DNA of 5,503 nucleotides. Origin: JBGLNJ01 sp964353405. GTDB lineage: Bacteria > Chloroflexota > Anaerolineae > Fen-1058. The notes under the pieces are model-generated. The model was not told the origin of the DNA, made no database searches, and saw only the letters and a program-made list of their open reading frames with translations. Position numbers and translations under genes: made by a program. The stretch's first letter is position 1. Each line of letters opens with the position of its first letter. The stretch is taken from the NCBI GenBank assembly GCA_964353405.1, contig CAYGWJ010000220.1, positions 1 to 5,503 of the forward strand, in the 5' to 3' direction. Below are positions 5,476 through 5,503 of the stretch, piece by piece.

Positions 5476-5503
5476 AGCAGTTCAAATGTCGCTTTTGCTT
5501 GGA

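Noticed and set aside
1..5503. tRNA, rRNA, CRISPR array or complete transposase gene
   Set aside because: None was seen when reading both strands; a weak or atypical RNA gene cannot be excluded by eye.

Overview
The window is GC-rich and densely coding. It looks like a bacterial chromosome segment; the mix of protein families is one I associate with Chloroflexota (Anaerolineae-like) genomes, but that is an impression from the proteins, with no rRNA or marker gene to test it.

Left part (1-1670), intact genes in one tight plus-strand run: the last codons of a probable membrane protein, a cupin-fold protein lacking the usual metal ligands, a PIG-L-type zinc deacetylase, and a membrane-anchored thioredoxin-like protein with a CQQC active site. 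The first three overlap by 1-4 bases.

Middle part (1673-4381): a redox and metal-handling cluster. ccdA (DsbD-like transmembrane electron carrier) follows the thioredoxin by two bases. Next come a four-cysteine Fe-S protein, a ~49-residue protein of unknown function, a CopZ-type zinc/[2Fe-2S] metallochaperone on the minus strand, and, divergent from it, an intact second Fe-S protein paralogous to the first. A plausible reading is that reducing equivalents cross the membrane through CcdA to the anchored thioredoxin, while the cytoplasmic Fe-S and CopZ-like proteins supply electrons or handle metal or clusters. That link is inference from position.

Right part (4382-5503): remnants. A minus-strand signal-peptide/membrane-protein start has an in-frame stop and is joined to the tail of an SRPBCC-type protein. 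Facing away from it is a permease fragment. A perfect 16-bp inverted repeat lies at the far end.

The main observation is that the first Fe-S gene is split by a short palindromic repeat. It is about 87 bp, is flanked by a 7-bp near-perfect direct repeat, and separates the third and fourth cluster cysteines. Removing 94 bp restores an alignment to the intact paralogue with no gap. ccdA, the small gene and copZ each also carry an apparent frameshift, so the region is either decaying or affected by indel errors in the assembly.
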